Source of the DNA: Cedecea neteri
GTDB lineage: Bacteria > Pseudomonadota > Gammaproteobacteria > Enterobacterales > Enterobacteriaceae
Direction of reading: 5' to 3'
Assembly (NCBI RefSeq): GCF_000757825.1
Contig: NZ_CP009451.1
Span: 1,736,001-1,800,000, forward strand
DNA: 64,000 nucleotides
How positions within the stretch are numbered: position 1 is the stretch's first letter; each line of letters opens with the position of its first letter. This document shows positions 1-7,831 of this stretch, one piece after another. Made by a program: the position numbers and the translations under genes. The notes under the pieces are model-generated. The model was given only the letters and a program-made list of their open reading frames with translations, ran no database searches and was not told where the DNA came from.

Positions 1-489
1 GGCATCTTCACGGCTCAGCCAGCCTTCCGGCCAGCTGCCGGTTAGCCCCCGGCTGCCCAGTAACGTGATGCCGAAGCGGGTTCCCTCTTCATCACCAAAA
101 CCAACGATTTCGATGGCTTGTTCAAGCTGCAGATCGTTCTGATGCAGCCAGGCGACAACTTCCAGCGCGCACAACACGCCGAGCATACCGTCGTAGCGCC
201 CGGCGTTGCGAACCGTATCAAGATGAGAACCTAGCAAAACGGCCTTCGCGCCGTCTTGTCTGCCCTCGTAACGCCCGCAAATATTGCCGACCGCATCCTG
301 CCAGGTCGTCATGCCGAGTTGTTCCATCCAGCCTGCCACCAGCTGATTCGCCCGCAGATGCTGCACGGAAAGGTAAACCCGGGTCAGCTGCCCTGCGCTT
401 TCGCTGATGGCCGCCAGCTGGTCAGCCCTGTCCATGACGCGCTGGGCGGCAACCTGCGCATAATTCCCGTCCATAAGCGGCGCGGCCAT
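1..489 (-). CDS. hpxK: Allantoate amidohydrolase HpxK (partial, 3' end beyond window)
   Basis: The first 163 residues of an M20-family metal-dependent amidohydrolase are present; the C-terminal part lies beyond the left edge. The motif GSHLDTV (His89), the metal-bridging Asp in GRYDGMLG (Asp100) and the GDEEGTRF motif (Glu134/Glu135) are all visible, as expected for allantoate amidohydrolase. These enzymes convert allantoate to ureidoglycine, carbon dioxide and ammonia in the cytoplasm. The start ATG overlaps the hpxJ stop by one base (TAATG), so the two are probably translationally coupled. The neighbour HpxJ uses ureidoglycine, which supports allantoate rather than N-carbamoyl amino acids as substrate. 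The family also contains hydantoinase/carbamoylase enzymes, so exact substrate assignment rests on context. Confidence 0.88.
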   Translation of the reverse strand, partial: MAAPLMDGNYAQVAAQRVMDRADQLAAISESAGQLTRVYLSVQHLRANQLVAGWMEQLGMTTWQDAVGNICGRYEGRQDGAKAVLLGSHLDTVRNAGRYDGMLGVLCALEVVAWLHQNDLQLEQAIEIVGFGDEEGTRFGITLLGSRGLTGSWPEGWLSREDA

Positions 490-1730
490 TAGCGAGCACC
501 TTGCGCGTAGACGTTCCAGGCCGCCTGCATGGCTTCACCCTGCACGGTTTTAAATCCAAGGTGGTTAAGCACCGCTTCCAGCGCGGTAAGCGTTTGCAGC
601 ACGCAGTCTTTACGGGCGTTATAGCCCATGGTACCAATGCGCCAGATTTTGCCCTGCAGCGGGCCGAAGGAAGTGCCGATCTCGATGTGGAAGTCTTCCA
701 GCAAGAGCTTGCGAACCTCTTCGCCGTGAACCTGAGTCGGGATTGTTACGCCGAGGACGTTGTTCATCTTGTGCTCAAGGTTGCCGAAGGTTTCCAGCCC
801 CATGCCCTGGATCCCCGCCACCATCGCCCTGCCGTGCAGTTCGTGACGGGCAATACCGGCGTCCAGGCCTTCTTCCAGAATGACGCGGGCGCACTCGCGG
901 GCGGCAAACAGCATACTGGTGGCTTCGGTGTGGTGGTTCAGACGTTCTGGTCCCCAGTAGTCCATGACCATGCCAAGATCGAAATAATTGGAGTAGATCA
1001 TCTCTTCGTCACCGTCCTGATGGGCCGCGGTGCGAATGCCTTCCTCTACGCATTTGCGGCGACGAATGGCTTCTTCCATCTGCGGGCTAAGCGTGATGGG
1101 GGAGCTGCCTGACGGACCGCCGAGGCACTTTTGCAGCCCGGCAGAAACGGCATCAAGCCCCCACGCATCGGTAAGCAATTCGTTCCCGCCAAACGACGCC
1201 GTGGCGTCGGTGTAAAACAGCACGCCGTGGCGGCGGCAGATCTCACCCAGTTCGGCCAGCGGTTGGAGCATCGTGGTGGAGGTGTCGCCCTGCACGGTCA
1301 GCAGCAGGCGGGGCTTTACCGCTTTAATGGCGTCTTCAATTTGCTGCGGGCTGAAGACCTCGCCCCACGGCACTTCAATGGTGTGCACTTCGGCGCGGCA
1401 GCGGCGGGCAATCTCACACAGCAGATGACCAAAACGGCCAAAGACCGGCACGAGGACTTTGTCTCCGGGACGGATAGCCGACAGCAAAATGGCTTCAATC
1501 CCGGCGCGGGAGGTGCCGTCCACCAGCATCGTCCATTTGTTTTCCGTGCGGAAAAGCTCGCGATACAGCACCATCACCTCATTCATGTAGCCCGTCATCA
1601 CCGGGTCATACTGGCCGATAAGCTGGCTCGCCATGGCGCGAAGCACTCGAGGATCGGCGTTGATCGGGCCTGGCCCCATCAGTAAACGGTGCGGCGGATT
1701 GATCTGGGGGAAATGCTGAATATCAAACAT
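489..1730 (-). CDS. hpxJ: (S)-ureidoglycine--glyoxylate aminotransferase HpxJ
   Basis: This 413-residue class V (fold type I) PLP aminotransferase belongs to the PucG/HpxJ group. It is expected to transfer the amino group of ureidoglycine to glyoxylate, giving oxalurate and glycine. The likely PLP lysine is Lys201 in GLQKCLGGPSG, and the PLP-binding Asp is in YTDATASFGG. The N-terminal MGPGPIN and QYDPVMTGYM segments are typical of the family. I chose the ATG at 1730 because AAGGA lies just upstream and the protein then begins like its relatives; an upstream in-frame start at 1808 would add 26 unlikely residues. It is followed directly by hpxK. A serine or alanine--glyoxylate aminotransferase is the alternative reading, but the purine-catabolic neighbours make that less likely. 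Confidence 0.88.
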   Translation of the reverse strand: MFDIQHFPQINPPHRLLMGPGPINADPRVLRAMASQLIGQYDPVMTGYMNEVMVLYRELFRTENKWTMLVDGTSRAGIEAILLSAIRPGDKVLVPVFGRFGHLLCEIARRCRAEVHTIEVPWGEVFSPQQIEDAIKAVKPRLLLTVQGDTSTTMLQPLAELGEICRRHGVLFYTDATASFGGNELLTDAWGLDAVSAGLQKCLGGPSGSSPITLSPQMEEAIRRRKCVEEGIRTAAHQDGDEEMIYSNYFDLGMVMDYWGPERLNHHTEATSMLFAARECARVILEEGLDAGIARHELHGRAMVAGIQGMGLETFGNLEHKMNNVLGVTIPTQVHGEEVRKLLLEDFHIEIGTSFGPLQGKIWRIGTMGYNARKDCVLQTLTALEAVLNHLGFKTVQGEAMQAAWNVYAQGAR

Positions 1731-1752
1731 GACGATTCCTTGAGTCTGAGAT

Positions 1753-1760
1753 TGAAACAA
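1753..1760. promoter_or_regulatory. Candidate HpxU half-site upstream of hpxJ
   Basis: The octamer TGAAACAA, 22 bp upstream of the hpxJ start, is identical to one arm of the inverted repeat in the hpxU-hpxW intergenic region. Its place in the hpxJK promoter region fits control of hpxJK by the same RpiR regulator. No second arm at the same spacing is visible, so this is only suggestive. Confidence 0.3.
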
Positions 1761-1916
1761 AAGATTCTTATAAGCCTCTTTTGCAACTAATGTGCCAGCC
1801 GCAGGCAAATTTTTTTCCGGCTGGCGGCGTCATGGCCAGCGCGGAAAAACAGGGTTGGATAAAACGATGAACTATTCTGGCTCACCCGAAATGTGCATCT
1901 GCACCAGCGAGGGGCG

Positions 1917-2756
1917 TTAACGTTGTTCGAGCTCGTCCAGCTCTGTATACAATTCAGCGATATTATGGATACGCTGACGTCCGCTGGTCAATGATTCATG
2001 CAGCACCGCGTTAGCCAGTAAATTCACCAGGCTCATGGCGCTGCTGTAGCTGTCAAAGGCCGAAACGCTGTCGAGCGGCGCGCTGAGATGCCAGCGTGAA
2101 TAAGTCGCCAGCCCCGACGAAGCTGACTCACTCAGCACCACCAGCGGTATACCGCGCTGCTGCAGGCCGGCGAGCAGCGGCTTGATAATGCGCGGCCTGC
2201 GGCGAAACGCCACGGTGACCACGCAATCTTCCGGGCCAATATCAACCAGCTCTTCCGCCAGCGTCTGCCCCGGCTGCGGCAGCAACGACACGCCGCTGCG
2301 CACCTGTAAAAGCTGCTGGCGCAGGTGCATCGCGACCGGCCAGGAGTTTCGCATCCCGATGATAAATATGCGTTTACCGTTAACAAGCGCATTGACCACT
2401 TCAGCAAACGGGCTGGCTTCCAGCTGATTCACCAGCTGGGTGAGGTTGGCCATTTCCTGCTTGTAATGGCGTGCCAGCAGCGTGTTGCCCTGCACCGCGT
2501 CACGGTTTTCGGTCAGCGGCATGCCGCTCTGGCGCAGGGTACGCAGCTCCTCACGCATATCTTTGTAGCGCTCGTAGCCCAGCCGCTTAAACAATCGGCT
2601 CACGGTGGCCTTGGAGACGCCGGAAAGCCGCGCCAGCTCCGCGCTGTTGTAGCTGATCAGGTCATCAAAATGGTCAACGATGAACGACGCCACGCGCTGC
2701 TCCTGCGGGGAAAAGAGCGCCCATGAAGCCCGCAGCCGCTCGTCTAACTGTTTCAT
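1917..2756 (-). CDS. hpxU: MurR/RpiR-family transcriptional regulator HpxU
   Basis: This is a 279-residue regulator. It has an N-terminal HTH_6 (RpiR) DNA-binding domain at about residues 1-75, including a helix-turn-helix around YNSAELARLSGVSKATVSRL. A SIS (sugar isomerase-like) effector domain lies at about residues 125-250. The ATG at 2756 follows AGGAG at good spacing and gives the standard family N-terminus. The gene sits between hpxJK and the divergent hpxWXYZ. In Klebsiella the RpiR-type repressor HpxU governs the allantoate and oxamate genes, and the position here agrees. The effector is probably a pathway intermediate, which cannot be read from the sequence. The inverted repeat at 2774-2805 is a plausible binding site that would also give autoregulation. 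Confidence 0.85.
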   Translation of the reverse strand: MKQLDERLRASWALFSPQEQRVASFIVDHFDDLISYNSAELARLSGVSKATVSRLFKRLGYERYKDMREELRTLRQSGMPLTENRDAVQGNTLLARHYKQEMANLTQLVNQLEASPFAEVVNALVNGKRIFIIGMRNSWPVAMHLRQQLLQVRSGVSLLPQPGQTLAEELVDIGPEDCVVTVAFRRRPRIIKPLLAGLQQRGIPLVVLSESASSGLATYSRWHLSAPLDSVSAFDSYSSAMSLVNLLANAVLHESLTSGRQRIHNIAELYTELDELEQR

Positions 2757-2773
2757 GCTGACTCCTGTAACTT

Positions 2774-2805
2774 TTGTTTCATCAAAGCCTGACACAGTGA
2801 AACAA
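2774..2805. promoter_or_regulatory. Candidate HpxU operator (inverted repeat)
   Basis: A perfect inverted repeat TTGTTTCA-N16-TGAAACAA lies in the 122-bp gap between the divergent genes hpxU and hpxW. Paired TTTCA/TGAAA arms are common in operators of RpiR-family regulators. The same octamer recurs in front of hpxJ. Binding by HpxU is inferred from position and motif style only. Confidence 0.5.
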
Positions 2806-2878
2806 TCTTCGTCAACCTGGAACATCTCTTGCTTCTGACTTCCCTACCCGAGCGGAATTCCTGCAAGAGAAGAAAAAC

Positions 2879-4462
2879 ATGCAAAGCAATATGGCCCCCG
2901 GTGGCATGGCGGTTGCGCCCCATCATCTGGCCTCTGAAAGCGCGCTGTCCGTGCTGCGTCACGGCGGCGATGCCATTGAAGCAATGGTCGCTGCGGCCGC
3001 CACCATCGCGGTCGTTTACCCGCATATGAACGGCATCGGTGGCGACGGATTCTGGCTGATTGTTCCCCCGGAGGGCGAACCTGTCGCCATCGACGCCAGC
3101 GGCGCCGCCGGTTCGTTGGCGTCACTGGATTTCTACCGGGGAGAAAAAGCGATTCCCCATCGCGGCACCCGGGCAGCATTGACCGTGCCCGGCACCGTCA
3201 GCGGCTGGGCAGAAGCCCTGAAAGTTTCATCGGAGATTGGCGGCGGGCAGTTGCCTCTTTCGCGCCTGATGGCCGATGCCATTCGCTATGCGGCAGACGG
3301 GATCCCGGTCACAGCGTCTCAATCACACGCGACGCAAAGCAAATATGCCGAGCTGGTCGATGTGCCGGGTTTTGCTGACACTTTCCTGCAGCACGGCGAA
3401 GTTCCGGCGACCGGCAGCCGGTTCACGCAGCCCCGGCTAGCGGCAACCCTGACGCGTATGACGCAGGAAGGCCTGGACAGTTTTTATCGCGGCCCGCTGG
3501 CCTCGGTTATTGCCGAAGAGCTGGCCGAGCTGGGGCTGCCGATTACCGCAGCCGATCTCGCTGAGCACCGGGCAACGCGCACGAAGCCGCTGCGGCTTGA
3601 GCATCAGGCAGGTGAGGTTTTCAATCTCGCGCCTCCCACTCAAGGCCTGGTTTCCCTGGCGATCCTGGGTATCACTGACCGGCTGCCGATGGCGAATGCG
3701 ACCGAAGCGCAAACCGTGCATCGCATCGTTGAAGCGACCAAAAAGGCCTTTGCGCTGCGCGACGTACATATCACCGATCCGCGCCATATCACTACCTCAA
3801 TACAGAACCTGTTGGATGCCGACTCACTCGATCGGCTTGCCGGGCAAATAGACGACAAAAACGCCGCGCCGTGGGGCAAAGGCAAAGGCCCCGGTGACAC
3901 GGTCTGGATGGGCGTTATCGACAGTAACGGTCTGGCCGTGTCGTTTATTCAAAGTATCTATCACGAGTTTGGCAGCGGCGTTGTGCTGCCAAAAAGCGGC
4001 GTGCTTTGGCAAAACAGAGGCGCGTCTTTCAGCCTGGACCCAAACCATTTGCTGGCGCTGGCTCCGGGCAAAAAACCGTTCCATACACTGAACCCGGCGG
4101 CGGCAAGGCTCGCCGACGGCAGAACGCTGGTTTACGGCTCGATGGGCGGCGACGGGCAGCCGCAGACTCAGGCAACGATATTTACCCGCTACGTGCTGCA
4201 GGGCATCAACCTGCAGGAGGCGATCTCCGCGCCGCGCTGGCTGCTGGGCCGTACCTGGGGGCAGGCTTCCGACAGCCTTAAGCTTGAAAGCCGCTTCAGC
4301 CCCGACACCTTTACCGAACTCCAGGCCCTGGGCCACGAGGTAGAAACGCTGCCCGCATTCAGCGAAGTCGTCGGCCACGCTGGCGCCATCGTCAGGCACA
4401 CTAATGGCATGCTTGAAGGTGCGTGGGATCCGCGCAGCAACGGCAGCGCCGCAGGTTTTTGA
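2879..4462 (+). CDS. hpxW: Oxamate amidohydrolase HpxW (gamma-glutamyltransferase family)
   Basis: This 527-residue Ntn-hydrolase belongs to the gamma-glutamyltransferase superfamily, which is made as a precursor and cleaves itself before a catalytic threonine. The predicted nucleophile is Thr341 in GPGDTVWMGVID, giving large and small subunits of roughly 340 and 187 residues. There is no signal peptide, unlike periplasmic Ggt, so it should act in the cytoplasm. In Klebsiella the orthologue hydrolyses oxamate to oxalate and ammonia, the last step of uric acid nitrogen recovery. It is the first gene of hpxWXYZ, with 11 bp to hpxX. A generic gamma-glutamyltransferase is the alternative, but the operon argues strongly for HpxW. 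Confidence 0.88.
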   Translation: MQSNMAPGGMAVAPHHLASESALSVLRHGGDAIEAMVAAAATIAVVYPHMNGIGGDGFWLIVPPEGEPVAIDASGAAGSLASLDFYRGEKAIPHRGTRAALTVPGTVSGWAEALKVSSEIGGGQLPLSRLMADAIRYAADGIPVTASQSHATQSKYAELVDVPGFADTFLQHGEVPATGSRFTQPRLAATLTRMTQEGLDSFYRGPLASVIAEELAELGLPITAADLAEHRATRTKPLRLEHQAGEVFNLAPPTQGLVSLAILGITDRLPMANATEAQTVHRIVEATKKAFALRDVHITDPRHITTSIQNLLDADSLDRLAGQIDDKNAAPWGKGKGPGDTVWMGVIDSNGLAVSFIQSIYHEFGSGVVLPKSGVLWQNRGASFSLDPNHLLALAPGKKPFHTLNPAAARLADGRTLVYGSMGGDGQPQTQATIFTRYVLQGINLQEAISAPRWLLGRTWGQASDSLKLESRFSPDTFTELQALGHEVETLPAFSEVVGHAGAIVRHTNGMLEGAWDPRSNGSAAGF

Positions 4463-4473
4463 GGAACATACTG

Positions 4474-4662
4474 ATGAATCAACCTTCTTTTGACTGGCAG
4501 AACTACATTGCGCTTATGGAGCAACTGCTCGCCGTACCGCTGACCGACGAACGCCGGAAAGAGCTGGAGTTTCAGCTGGCGCGCATTGCGGCCATGGCGG
4601 AGCCGCTGATGGCATTTCCGCTGCCCGATCGTCAGGAAACCGCTGGAGTCTATTCACTATGA
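4474..4662 (+). CDS. hpxX: Oxalurate catabolism protein HpxX (AtzG-like, DUF4089)
   Basis: This 62-residue protein resembles the AtzG/GatC-like small subunits that accompany amidase-signature enzymes. It contains the pattern LLAVPLTDERRKELEFQL, two short helices that would wrap around the partner amidase. The ATG at 4474 follows GAGG and begins MNQPSFDW; an in-frame extension upstream lies inside hpxW and is unlikely. Its stop overlaps the hpxY start (ATGA), which suggests equal translation of the two partners. In the cyanurate pathway AtzG stabilises AtzE. By analogy HpxX should stabilise HpxY, but no catalytic role is visible in HpxX itself. Confidence 0.8.
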   Translation: MNQPSFDWQNYIALMEQLLAVPLTDERRKELEFQLARIAAMAEPLMAFPLPDRQETAGVYSL

Positions 4663-6035
4663 CCGCCCTTTCTATACGCCAGACTCATCAGGGATTGCGG
4701 GACAAAACCTTTTCGGCAACCGAGCTTGCCCAACAAACGCTGGCCGGGATTGAGCAGCAGAACCCGCAAATTAACGCCTTTACCGAGGTGACCCAGTGTC
4801 GCCTGCTGGAAGAAGCCGCGTCGGTCGACAGGCTGATTGCCAGCGGCAGCGCGCTTCCCGCTTTGGCGGGCGTGCCTTACGCGGTAAAAAATATCTTCGA
4901 CATTAAAGGGCTGACTACCCTTTCCGGTGCCGAGCTGTTTGCCGCAGAGCCCGCTGCCACGGCCGATGCCTTCGCCATAACTCAGCTACAAAAAGCAGGC
5001 GCTATGCTGAGCGGCGCGGTGAATATGGATGCCTACGCCTACGGCTTCACTACGGAAAACAGCCATTACGGCGCAACCAAAAACCCGCACGATCTTGCAC
5101 GCATTGCGGGCGGCTCTTCCGGCGGTTCGGCCGCCGCCGTCGCTGCCGGGATGGTCAATTTTACCCTCGGCACCGACACCAACGGCTCGATCCGTGTCCC
5201 GTCGTCACTTTGCGGCCTTGTTGGCCTGAAACCTACCTTTGGCCGCCTGTCGCGCGGCGGCAGCCATCCCTTTGTTGCCAGCCTCGATCATATTGGCCCG
5301 CTGGCACGTAGCGTGGAAGATGTCGCGGCGGTTTACGATGCGCTGCAAGGCTACGACGGCAGCGATCCTTTCCAGTCTTCCCGTACAATTGAGCCGGTTT
5401 ATGCGACGCTTGAGCGTGATATGCCTCTTCGCGTCGCGGTGCTGGACGGCTTTTTTGAACGCTGGTGCGACGAAGACGCCAAAGAGGCGGTTAGCCGGGT
5501 AGCCAAAGCGTTGCAGGCAACGGAACATGCCTCCATGCCGGAAGCCGAACTCGCGCGCTCGGCGGCCTTTTTACTGACCGCGGCAGAAGCCGGAAACCAG
5601 TATCTGCCTGCGTTACGTGCCAGCCCCGAGCGCTTCGAACCCAATTCACGCGAACGCCTTCTGGCCGGGGCAATGACACCGTCAGCCTGGTACACCCAGG
5701 CTCAACGCTTCCGCGCCTGGTTCCTCGAGCGTACGCTGCCGTTATTTGATCGTTTTGATGTGCTTATCGCGCCCGCCACGCCCTGCAGCGCCACGCTTAT
5801 CGGGCAGCAAACCATGAATATCAACGGGCAGGAGATCCCGGTTAAGGCCAGTATGGGGATCCTGACGCAGCCGATTTCGTTCCTCGGGCTGCCGGTGGTG
5901 AGCGCCCCGCTGGTCACCGCGAGCGGATTACCGATTGGCGTGCAGCTGATTGCCGCCCCGTGGCGGGAGGACATTTGTTTGCAGGCCGCACGGCGCCTGG
6001 AAGTTCAGGGTATTTTACAGACGAAGGTAAGCTAA
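4659..6035 (+). CDS. hpxY: AtzE-family amidase HpxY (oxalurate catabolism)
   Basis: This 458-residue amidase-signature enzyme has an intact Ser-cisSer-Lys triad. Lys77 is in GVPYAVKN, cis-Ser153 is in GGSSGGS, and nucleophile Ser177 is in GTDTNGSIRVP; the 24-residue gap between the serines is the family norm. It is most like AtzE-type hydrolases that act on small carbamoyl compounds. In the hpx pathway it is presumed to hydrolyse the carbamoyl group of oxalurate or a related intermediate before HpxW acts on oxamate. The substrate is inferred. It is coupled to hpxX by a 4-base overlap and followed by hpxZ with no gap. GatA-like function is unlikely because there is no gatB nearby and the neighbours are catabolic. 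Confidence 0.84.
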   Translation: MTALSIRQTHQGLRDKTFSATELAQQTLAGIEQQNPQINAFTEVTQCRLLEEAASVDRLIASGSALPALAGVPYAVKNIFDIKGLTTLSGAELFAAEPAATADAFAITQLQKAGAMLSGAVNMDAYAYGFTTENSHYGATKNPHDLARIAGGSSGGSAAAVAAGMVNFTLGTDTNGSIRVPSSLCGLVGLKPTFGRLSRGGSHPFVASLDHIGPLARSVEDVAAVYDALQGYDGSDPFQSSRTIEPVYATLERDMPLRVAVLDGFFERWCDEDAKEAVSRVAKALQATEHASMPEAELARSAAFLLTAAEAGNQYLPALRASPERFEPNSRERLLAGAMTPSAWYTQAQRFRAWFLERTLPLFDRFDVLIAPATPCSATLIGQQTMNINGQEIPVKASMGILTQPISFLGLPVVSAPLVTASGLPIGVQLIAAPWREDICLQAARRLEVQGILQTKVS

Positions 6036-6419
6036 ATGATGCGAGATAATATTGACCGTCCGGCCATTCTGAACGAAGTCACCGAGGCATTTTATCGCTA
6101 TGAGCAGGCGCTCATCACCAACGACGTTGCCGTGCTGGATGAGCTGTTTTGGGAAGATGCCCGCACCGTGCGCTACGGTGCGACGGAAAACCTTTACGGT
6201 ATCGATCAGATACGCGCCTTCCGCAACGGGCGCTCCCCAAAAGGGCTGGATCGCCAGCTGAGAAATACCGTTATTACGACATTCAGCGACGAGCTGGCGG
6301 TGGCAAGCACCGAGTTTACGCGTGAAGGCAGCGATAAAGTCGGCCGCCAGATGCAGACCTGGGTAAAGTTTTCGTCGGGCTGGAAGATTGTAGCGGCGCA
6401 TGTGAGTTTAATGGGGTGA
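6036..6419 (+). CDS. hpxZ: Oxalurate catabolism protein HpxZ (AtzH-like, NTF2 fold)
   Basis: This 127-residue protein of the AtzH-like/DUF3225 family has the NTF2/SnoaL-like pattern: an N-terminal helix pair (EVTEAFYRYEQALITNDV), the LDELFWEDARTVRYGATEN segment, and a closing sheet ending in WKIVAAHVSLMG. It starts on the base after the hpxY stop, so it is the last gene of hpxWXYZ. In the cyanurate system the AtzH homologue acts on an unstable decarboxylated product next to AtzE-AtzG. By analogy HpxZ may handle an unstable product of HpxY. No experimentally fixed function is implied by the sequence, and a scaffold role is possible. Confidence 0.78.
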   Translation: MMRDNIDRPAILNEVTEAFYRYEQALITNDVAVLDELFWEDARTVRYGATENLYGIDQIRAFRNGRSPKGLDRQLRNTVITTFSDELAVASTEFTREGSDKVGRQMQTWVKFSSGWKIVAAHVSLMG

Positions 6420-6548
6420 CAGCTGTTTCTTCGTCACAAAGTCCCGGACCTATGCCGAAACAGCTAAGTTCCGTTCACTTTCGGCTCTGGCTCGGCTGAG
6501 AAAACTGAGGCGATTTAAGCCAGAACCGAGCCCCGCTTCTTATTTTTA

Positions 6549-6652
6549 CCCTCACCCTAACCCTCTCCCTGGAAGGGAGAGGGAAAAAACAATGTTTCCC
6601 ATAGCTTTTGTTTTCTCCCTCGCCCCTTTGGGGAGAGGGCTGGGGTGAGGGG
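6549..6652. repeat. Inverted pair of REP-like repeats
   Basis: Two copies of about 40 bp face each other across about 23 bp. The left copy starts CCCTCACCCTAACCCTCTCC, and the right copy, read on the minus strand, starts CCCTCACCCCAGCCCTCTCC. Each also contains its own short GGGAGAGGG hairpin. The CCCTCACCC..CCCTCTCCC pattern is a widespread extragenic palindrome in Enterobacter/Klebsiella relatives, and paired inverted copies are typical (BIME-like). Confidence 0.65.
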
Positions 6653-6728
6653 AAGATTTGCCCCCGGCTCTCATCGCCCCCGGTTATGACCCAGCTCAGG
6701 CGGGGTTGAGCTGCCGGGAGTCCGGGGT

Positions 6729-6757
6729 CTCGGGGAAGTGACGGTGACTTCCCCGAG
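6729..6757. terminator. Strong hairpin downstream of hpxZ and hpxB
   Basis: A perfect 11-bp stem (CTCGGGGAAGT / ACTTCCCCGAG) closes a 7-base loop. It lies between two convergent operons but has no U-tract on either side, so it may protect mRNA 3' ends rather than terminate by itself. Confidence 0.4.
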
Positions 6758-6857
6758 TCGTTCACGGTATCGGTGATGACATGTAAAACAGAACTGGAAG
6801 TGAACGGAACTTTAACCAGCCCAACAAAAGAAACAAGAAACAACACCAAGAAGCGTC

Positions 6858-7814
6858 TTACTCGGCATAAGGATGCATCTTCACCCAATGCTCGGCAATA
6901 TCCTGCCTTCTGCAAATCCACACGCCTTCATGCTGCTGCACATAGTCCAGGAAACGCTGCAACGCCCGGAAACGGCCCGGCCGGCCTAGCAGACGACAGT
7001 GCATGCCGATGGACATCATCTTCGGCGCCGTTTCACCTTCTTCATACAGCACGTCGAAGCTGTCCTTCAGATAGGTATAGAACTGCTCGGCGGTGTTAAA
7101 GCCTTGAGCGGTGGCGAAGCGCATGTCATTGGTGTCCAGCGTGTACGGCACAATAAGATGGGGTTTGACGCGGCCGTCTTCGCAGGTGACTTTGCTCCAG
7201 AAAGGCAGATCGTCGCCATAGTAGTCGCTGTCGTACAGAATGCCGCCGTGCTCTACCACCAGCCGGCGGGTATTCGGGCTGTCGCGCCCGGTGTACCAGC
7301 CCAGCGGGCGGGAGCCAAACAGATCTGCCAGAATTTCCATCGCCTGATGCAGGTGCTGCCGCTCGGTGGCAGCGTCCATATTCTGATAATGGATCCAGCG
7401 CCAGCCGTGGCTGACAACGTCGTAATCTGCGGCTTTGATCGCGGAGACAATTTCCGGGTTGCGGGCCAGCGCCATCGCCACGCCAAACACCGTCAAAGGC
7501 AGGCCGCGCTTCTGGAATTCATTATGGATACGCCAGAAGCCCGCCCGCGAACCATATTCATAAAGAGAGTCCATCGACATATGGCGATCGGGAAAACTGG
7601 CCGCGCCGATGATATCGGAGAGAAACTGTTCTGAGCCGCTGTCGCCGTGCAGGACGTGGTTTTCAGCGCCTTCTTCAAAGTTGAGCACAAACTGAACCGC
7701 AATACGCGCGCCGCCTGGCCACTGCGCATGGGGAGGATTACCGGCATAACCGGCAAGGTCACGCGGGTAGTTTTCGGTAAAAGGATAGCGCGTAGCTTTT
7801 TCTTCTGATGGCAT
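6858..7814 (-). CDS. hpxB: Allantoinase HpxB (PuuE type, polysaccharide-deacetylase fold)
   Basis: This 318-residue enzyme of the metal-independent allantoinase group (PuuE, NodB/polysaccharide-deacetylase fold) is expected to hydrolyse allantoin to allantoate in the cytoplasm. Family segments visible are RYPRDLAGYAGNPPH-type residues near the N-terminus, VQFVLNFEEGAENHVLHGD, the MSMDSLYEYGSRAG block and VVSHGWRWIHY. The ATG at 7814 has GGAG six bases upstream. A TTG at 7829 in frame would place the start inside that ribosome-binding site, so I reject it. It follows hpxA by 17 bp and is the last gene of hpxSAB. It is unrelated to the AllB-type zinc allantoinase of E. coli. Confidence 0.88.
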   Translation of the reverse strand: MPSEEKATRYPFTENYPRDLAGYAGNPPHAQWPGGARIAVQFVLNFEEGAENHVLHGDSGSEQFLSDIIGAASFPDRHMSMDSLYEYGSRAGFWRIHNEFQKRGLPLTVFGVAMALARNPEIVSAIKAADYDVVSHGWRWIHYQNMDAATERQHLHQAMEILADLFGSRPLGWYTGRDSPNTRRLVVEHGGILYDSDYYGDDLPFWSKVTCEDGRVKPHLIVPYTLDTNDMRFATAQGFNTAEQFYTYLKDSFDVLYEEGETAPKMMSIGMHCRLLGRPGRFRALQRFLDYVQQHEGVWICRRQDIAEHWVKMHPYAE

Positions 7815-7831
7815 GATTCTCTCCTTCAACC

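Larger units (their letters stand above)
6466..6812. repeat. MITE-like non-coding block with terminal inverted repeats
   Basis: A 347-bp non-coding block lies between the convergent hpxZ and hpxB. It is bounded by a perfect 15-bp inverted repeat (6466-6480 and 6798-6812, AAGTTCCGTTCACTT) that continues inward with mismatches for about another 8 bp. Nested inside are a hairpin at 6482-6528, an inverted REP-like pair at 6549-6652, and a perfect hairpin at 6729-6757. I see no transposase or convincing ORF and no clear target-site duplication. It could be a miniature mobile element, a composite of REP insertions, or a structured 3' UTR between convergent operons. The remaining bases of this 438-bp gap show no other feature. 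Confidence 0.45.

Noticed and set aside
1794-1826. Hairpin between hpxJ and hpxU as a terminator
   Set aside because: The stem GCCAGCCG/CGGCTGGC has its A/T run in the loop, not after the stem, so termination is not supported.
6475-6921. A 148-codon open frame on the minus strand over the repeat block
   Set aside because: It consists of translated REP-like repeats and the 3' end of hpxB in another frame, with no ribosome-binding site.
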